From assembly GCA_030065915.1 (NCBI GenBank), contig JASJCQ010000004.1, positions 331,401 to 395,400 on the forward strand: a stretch of 64,000 nucleotides of DNA, given 5' to 3'. The notes beneath the pieces are model-generated. The model did not search any database and was not told the origin of the DNA. It saw nothing but the letters and a program-made list of their open reading frames with translations. The stretch comes from Woeseiaceae bacterium. Lineage in GTDB: Bacteria > Pseudomonadota > Gammaproteobacteria > Steroidobacterales > Woeseiaceae. Shown piece by piece: positions 61,280 to 64,000 of this stretch (positions are counted from its first letter, which is position 1; every line of letters begins with the position of its first letter). A program made the position numbers and the translations under genes.

Positions 61280-63046
61280 CTACTTCCAGCTGTATCTGAG
61301 CTCAACGAAGGCGCTGCGTTCCTGCATGCGAAACCCGGCGGCCGTCTCGTAGTCGGTATCCAGCAGGTTTTCGAGTCGCGCATTCAGACGCAGCTTGTCG
61401 CCAAGCCTGATCTGCCCCGTCAAGTTGGCGAGCACGTAGCCGGCGAGCGACGTGCCTCCAAAGTCCTCACGATCCCCGCTGGCCAACACCGACAGCCCGA
61501 GGCGATGCTCGCCGATAGACTGAGTGTAGCTCATTGCCAGCGTCTCCTCCGCGCGTCGCAATAGTCGGCTGCCCGTGGCCTTGTCCTCCGCTGTCTGGCG
61601 CACGAACTCGCTGCGGAACGTAAACGTATCACCGGTGTATTCGTAGCCAAGCTGAGCGCCGCGGATCTCTGCTTCTGCAACGTTCACCGCTGTAAACGTC
61701 TCGTCAAACCCGATCAGGTCCTCGATGTCATTCGAGTAGAGCTCGAAGTCGATACTGTGGCGTGACGCCGGCCGGTAGCGGATGCCAGCCTGGATTTCAT
61801 CGGCGACTTCAGGTTTCAGATTCACATTGCCGCCGAATCCGAAGCGGTCAGTGGCGTCAGGAGCCCTGAACGCGTGTCCGGCGCCGATGCTGGCGGTCAG
61901 GCTGCCGCTCAGGTCGTAGGCGTACTCGACGTTCCACGTGGTCTCGTTTCCGTAGGTCTCATGGTCGGAGAATCGAATGGCAGCAAACGCCCGGTGCTTG
62001 TCCCTGGACCATTGGTCCTGGACGAACAGGGCCCTGACATCCGTGTCTTCGTCGAAACCGGACCCGAACGACAGGGTTTCGGCGGTCTCGTCCATCAGGA
62101 AGATGCCGGCCGTCAGCGTGTGATTGTCGAGCGCGTGGCTGTATTGCCAGTCGAGGCTCATGCGGTCGGAATGGACAAAGTCCGCGACCTGGTTCTGGTC
62201 GATCTCATCCTGTATGTACGAAACGATCAGCTTGCTGCGTCCAGCCTCGGAAACGCGCTGTTGCCATTCGACCGCTGTTGTTGAGTTCCTGAAATCCTGG
62301 TCGATCGGGTTGCCAAAAAAGTCGAGGTACTCGACATTGCCGGATGCGCTCCAGTGCCGCGCCGTGACGGTTGCTGAGCCGATGGCTCGAGAACCGAAGA
62401 CGCTGACCGACAGGTTGTCGTAGCCACGATCAATGTCCACGGCCTTGAGTGGCGAATACCCATCAGTATCTGCCCAGTCCACGGTGATGCCGATTTCGCT
62501 GCCGCCACCGCGATGCCCGGCGGAGGCGAACGCAGACTGAGAACCGAAGCTGCCGCCGCCGGCGCCGAACTGGGCCTCCGTCCCCTGCGGGCGGCGGGTA
62601 ATGATGTTGATCACTCCGCCGATCGCGTCGGTACCGAACAGGGCGGAGCGTGCGCCCTTGACGATCTCGACGCGTTCGATGATCTCAGGCGTAATGTGCT
62701 GGATCGCGCCGCCGCCGATGGTGCCGGGGTTCATGCGAACGCCGTCCACGAGCACCAGCGTATGGTTGCTTTCGGTACCGCGGAGAAACACGGACGTTGC
62801 CTGCCCCGGACCGCCGTTCCTGCCGATGTCGATCCCCGCCTGGAAGCGAAGCAGTTCCGCGAGGTCGGTCGCGCCGGACAGTTCGATATCGTCGCGGGAA
62901 ATGACCGTGACCGGCACGATCGCGTCACTGATCGGCGTCTCGGTTCGCGTTGCTGTAACGACAATCGTGTCTGACGCCGAAATTTCGGCAGCACCGACCA
63001 CGGGCACGAGCAGGCATGCCAGCAGAGAGAGTCTTTGGAATTTCAT
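61280..63046 (-). CDS. btuB: TonB-dependent vitamin B12 receptor BtuB
   Basis: A 588-residue outer-membrane beta-barrel: signal peptide (SLLACLLVPVVGAAE), TonB box DTIVVTATR, plug domain (LAELLRFQAGIDIGRNGGPG, FLRGTESNHTLVLVDGVRMN, SALFGTDAIGGVINIITR) and 22-strand barrel with many aromatic alternations, ending FVELRYSWK. It imports B12 with energy from TonB. The ligand assignment rests on the cobalamin riboswitch and pduO, and on overall similarity. The barrel tip loops are not diagnostic. Confidence 0.93.
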   Translation of the reverse strand: MKFQRLSLLACLLVPVVGAAEISASDTIVVTATRTETPISDAIVPVTVISRDDIELSGATDLAELLRFQAGIDIGRNGGPGQATSVFLRGTESNHTLVLVDGVRMNPGTIGGGAIQHITPEIIERVEIVKGARSALFGTDAIGGVINIITRRPQGTEAQFGAGGGSFGSQSAFASAGHRGGGSEIGITVDWADTDGYSPLKAVDIDRGYDNLSVSVFGSRAIGSATVTARHWSASGNVEYLDFFGNPIDQDFRNSTTAVEWQQRVSEAGRSKLIVSYIQDEIDQNQVADFVHSDRMSLDWQYSHALDNHTLTAGIFLMDETAETLSFGSGFDEDTDVRALFVQDQWSRDKHRAFAAIRFSDHETYGNETTWNVEYAYDLSGSLTASIGAGHAFRAPDATDRFGFGGNVNLKPEVADEIQAGIRYRPASRHSIDFELYSNDIEDLIGFDETFTAVNVAEAEIRGAQLGYEYTGDTFTFRSEFVRQTAEDKATGSRLLRRAEETLAMSYTQSIGEHRLGLSVLASGDREDFGGTSLAGYVLANLTGQIRLGDKLRLNARLENLLDTDYETAAGFRMQERSAFVELRYSWK

Positions 63047-63047
63047 T

Positions 63048-63110
63048 GGATACCCCTGTGCGTGCCACCCGCACGCGTTTATCTGTCAGATGCTGGAGGG
63101 GTAGAAGGGG
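63048..63110 (-). promoter_or_regulatory. btuB ribosome-binding site with anti-Shine-Dalgarno and hairpin
   Basis: On the minus strand the btuB RBS reads AGGGGTA (63057-63051). The exact complement TACCCCT occurs upstream at 63103-63097, within a C-rich stretch (63110-63095), giving a 7-bp pairing. Between them is a perfect stem GCGTGC/GCACGC (63060-63076). This arrangement could hide the RBS when B12 binds the riboswitch, i.e. translational control. Confidence 0.55.
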
Positions 63111-63162
63111 CTCAGTGCGCTGCGAGACCCGACCAGACGCCCGCCGCGCTGTTCGAAATAAA

Positions 63163-63372
63163 CACCGGGCCGGTCTCCGGGCTTACGAGAGGAGCGAGCT
63201 CCGCCTTTAGCGCCTTCCCGCGAGTCTTGCGTTTCTCGCAGTGGCTCCATCGACTGATGGGGCTAAAGATATCCTCGATCACCGTTGCGGGGGCAGCGTC
63301 GGATTCGAGTAATTACACTCTCACCGACTTCCCGTTCACTTCACCCATGCCTGGGCGAGTTCACCTGATGTC
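63163..63372 (-). ncRNA. Cobalamin (B12) riboswitch
   Basis: Read on the minus strand this leader contains, in order, AGGTGAACTCGCCC near the 5' end, GAACGGGAAGTCGGTGAGAG, AATCCGACGCTGCCCCCGCA, AACGGTGA, GAGCCACTGCGAG, CGGGAAGGCG and AAGCCCGGAGACCGGCC: the conserved blocks of the cobalamin riboswitch (B12 box). It precedes btuB by about 115 bases and would switch off btuB-pduO when adenosylcobalamin is abundant. The exact 5' and 3' ends are approximate. Confidence 0.92.
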
Positions 63373-63379
63373 GGCCGCT

Positions 63380-63408
63380 ACGATATGAAGCGAAGTGACC
63401 CAAGTCAA
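63380..63408 (-). promoter_or_regulatory. Sigma-70 promoter for the riboswitch-btuB-pduO operon
   Basis: On the minus strand TTGACT (63408-63403) matches the -35 consensus at 5 of 6 positions, TATCGT (63385-63380) the -10 at 4 of 6, with a 17-base spacer. Transcription would begin around 63373, just at the 5' end of the riboswitch. Confidence 0.7.
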
Positions 63409-63487
63409 GAAAGCGCCCTTGAGCTTTCTCGAAAGTCCCGACATAGTTGCGCTCCAGCCCTTGGGGGGCTTGAGCGGGTGGAATCGA

Positions 63488-64000
63488 ATGAGCGACTACG
63501 ATGAATCAACGTCTTCGGACCATTTGCGCGTCGCACTCGAGGCTGCGCGAAAAGCCGCGGATATCAGCAGCAGCTACTACGCCGGTAATTTCGAGGTTCG
63601 AACCAAGGACGACCTGACGCCGGTGACGCAGGCCGACGTCGAGTGCGAGGAAGCCATTCGCGCGCACATTCTCGACGCATTTCCCAAGCACGGGTTCTAC
63701 GGTGAGGAAACCGGCAGCACGCGACACGATGCCGACTACCTCTGGCTCGTGGATCCGATTGACGGCACCAAGGGATTTGTCCGGCAGTACCCTTTCTTCT
63801 CGACTCAGATCGCGTTGATGCACCGCGGCGAAATTATCGTCGGCGTGTCCAGCGGCACGATGATGAACGAACTCGCCTGGGCGGAGAAGGGCGCTGGCGC
63901 CTGGTTGAACGGACAACGCATCAATGTCAGCGACATCGGCGACCCGGACCGGGCGGCCGTCTCAACAGGTAACCTGAAGACACTGGCAACCAGCCCGGGC
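63488..64000 (+). CDS. hisN: Inositol monophosphatase-family phosphatase, HisN-like (partial)
   Basis: The first 171 codons are present; the window ends inside the gene. The metal-binding motifs of the family are seen: GFYGEETGS (glutamate) and LVDPIDGTKGFVRQ (aspartates), with TPVTQADVECE before them and a typical N-terminal helix. The RQYPFFSTQIAL segment after GTKGF favours histidinol-phosphatase (HisN) over inositol monophosphatase or CysQ, but the call is tentative because the C-terminus is missing. It is divergent from btuB with the riboswitch between. GGTGGAATCGA precedes the ATG, a weak RBS. Confidence 0.7.
   Translation, partial: MSDYDESTSSDHLRVALEAARKAADISSSYYAGNFEVRTKDDLTPVTQADVECEEAIRAHILDAFPKHGFYGEETGSTRHDADYLWLVDPIDGTKGFVRQYPFFSTQIALMHRGEIIVGVSSGTMMNELAWAEKGAGAWLNGQRINVSDIGDPDRAAVSTGNLKTLATSPG

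Overview
The window is 64 kb of chromosomal core DNA from a Gram-negative, piliated, high-GC bacterium, almost certainly a gammaproteobacterium. Evidence is the lipid A/heptose/Kdo genes (hldD, waaF, a second GT9 enzyme, kdkA, lpxL), GlnE, the trifunctional CysG, AmpD/AmpE, PpnN, and above all a gene order also known from Pseudomonas aeruginosa: DUF4426-yggT-proC-yggS-pilT-pilU and pyrB-ruvX-yqgE-tonB-gshB-pilG-pilH-pilI-pilJ-chpA-chpC-rsmE. I see no tRNA, rRNA, prophage, transposase or CRISPR array. Both ends cut genes (cysI at the left, a hisN-like phosphatase at the right).

Layout. 0-7 kb: sulfur assimilation (cysI end, cysH, cysB, cysG, cysK), interrupted by a divergent Lrp-type regulator and a bacterial indoleamine 2,3-dioxygenase sharing an AT-rich intergenic palindrome. 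7-12.7 kb: a GAF-like/GGDEF/EAL protein, a flavodoxin-like protein and GlnE. 12.7-18.1 kb: LPS core and lipid A genes, with an AT-rich gene-free gap and a triplicated lpxL tail. 18.2-22.5 kb: cell-wall enzymes (MltD, L,D-transpeptidase) and PpnN. 22.6-26.6 kb: three small unknown proteins, then htpG behind a sigma-32-like promoter, msrB and an FKBP lipoprotein. 26.6-30.6 kb: OmpA-like protein, membrane-anchored HhH protein, ornithine aminotransferase, hydrolase and HU.

30.7-56.4 kb is the type IV pilus superlocus. It encodes three tandem PilT/PilU retraction ATPases, and after a roughly 6-kb block of metabolic genes (with an unexpected pyrK) continues as pyrB-ruvX-yqgE-tonB-gshB and the Pil-Chp chemosensory operon. 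That operon is reduced: PilJ has lost its periplasmic sensing region, no pilK (CheR) or chpB (CheB) is present, and ChpA has three canonical Hpt domains. 56.4-64 kb: rsmE, ampDE, a BtuF-like protein, an ArsN2-like acetyltransferase, and a btuB-pduO operon behind a clear cobalamin riboswitch.

The best candidates for something not well described are the sensor-less Pil-Chp system coupled to three retraction ATPases, the palindromic intergenic repeat family at convergent gene ends (9.1 and 36.9 kb), the kdkA/lpxL shared tail repeat, pyrK without pyrD, and the Trp-rich small protein with its own terminator at 22.7 kb. All functional calls come from reading the sequence and remembered family features; no database search was run.
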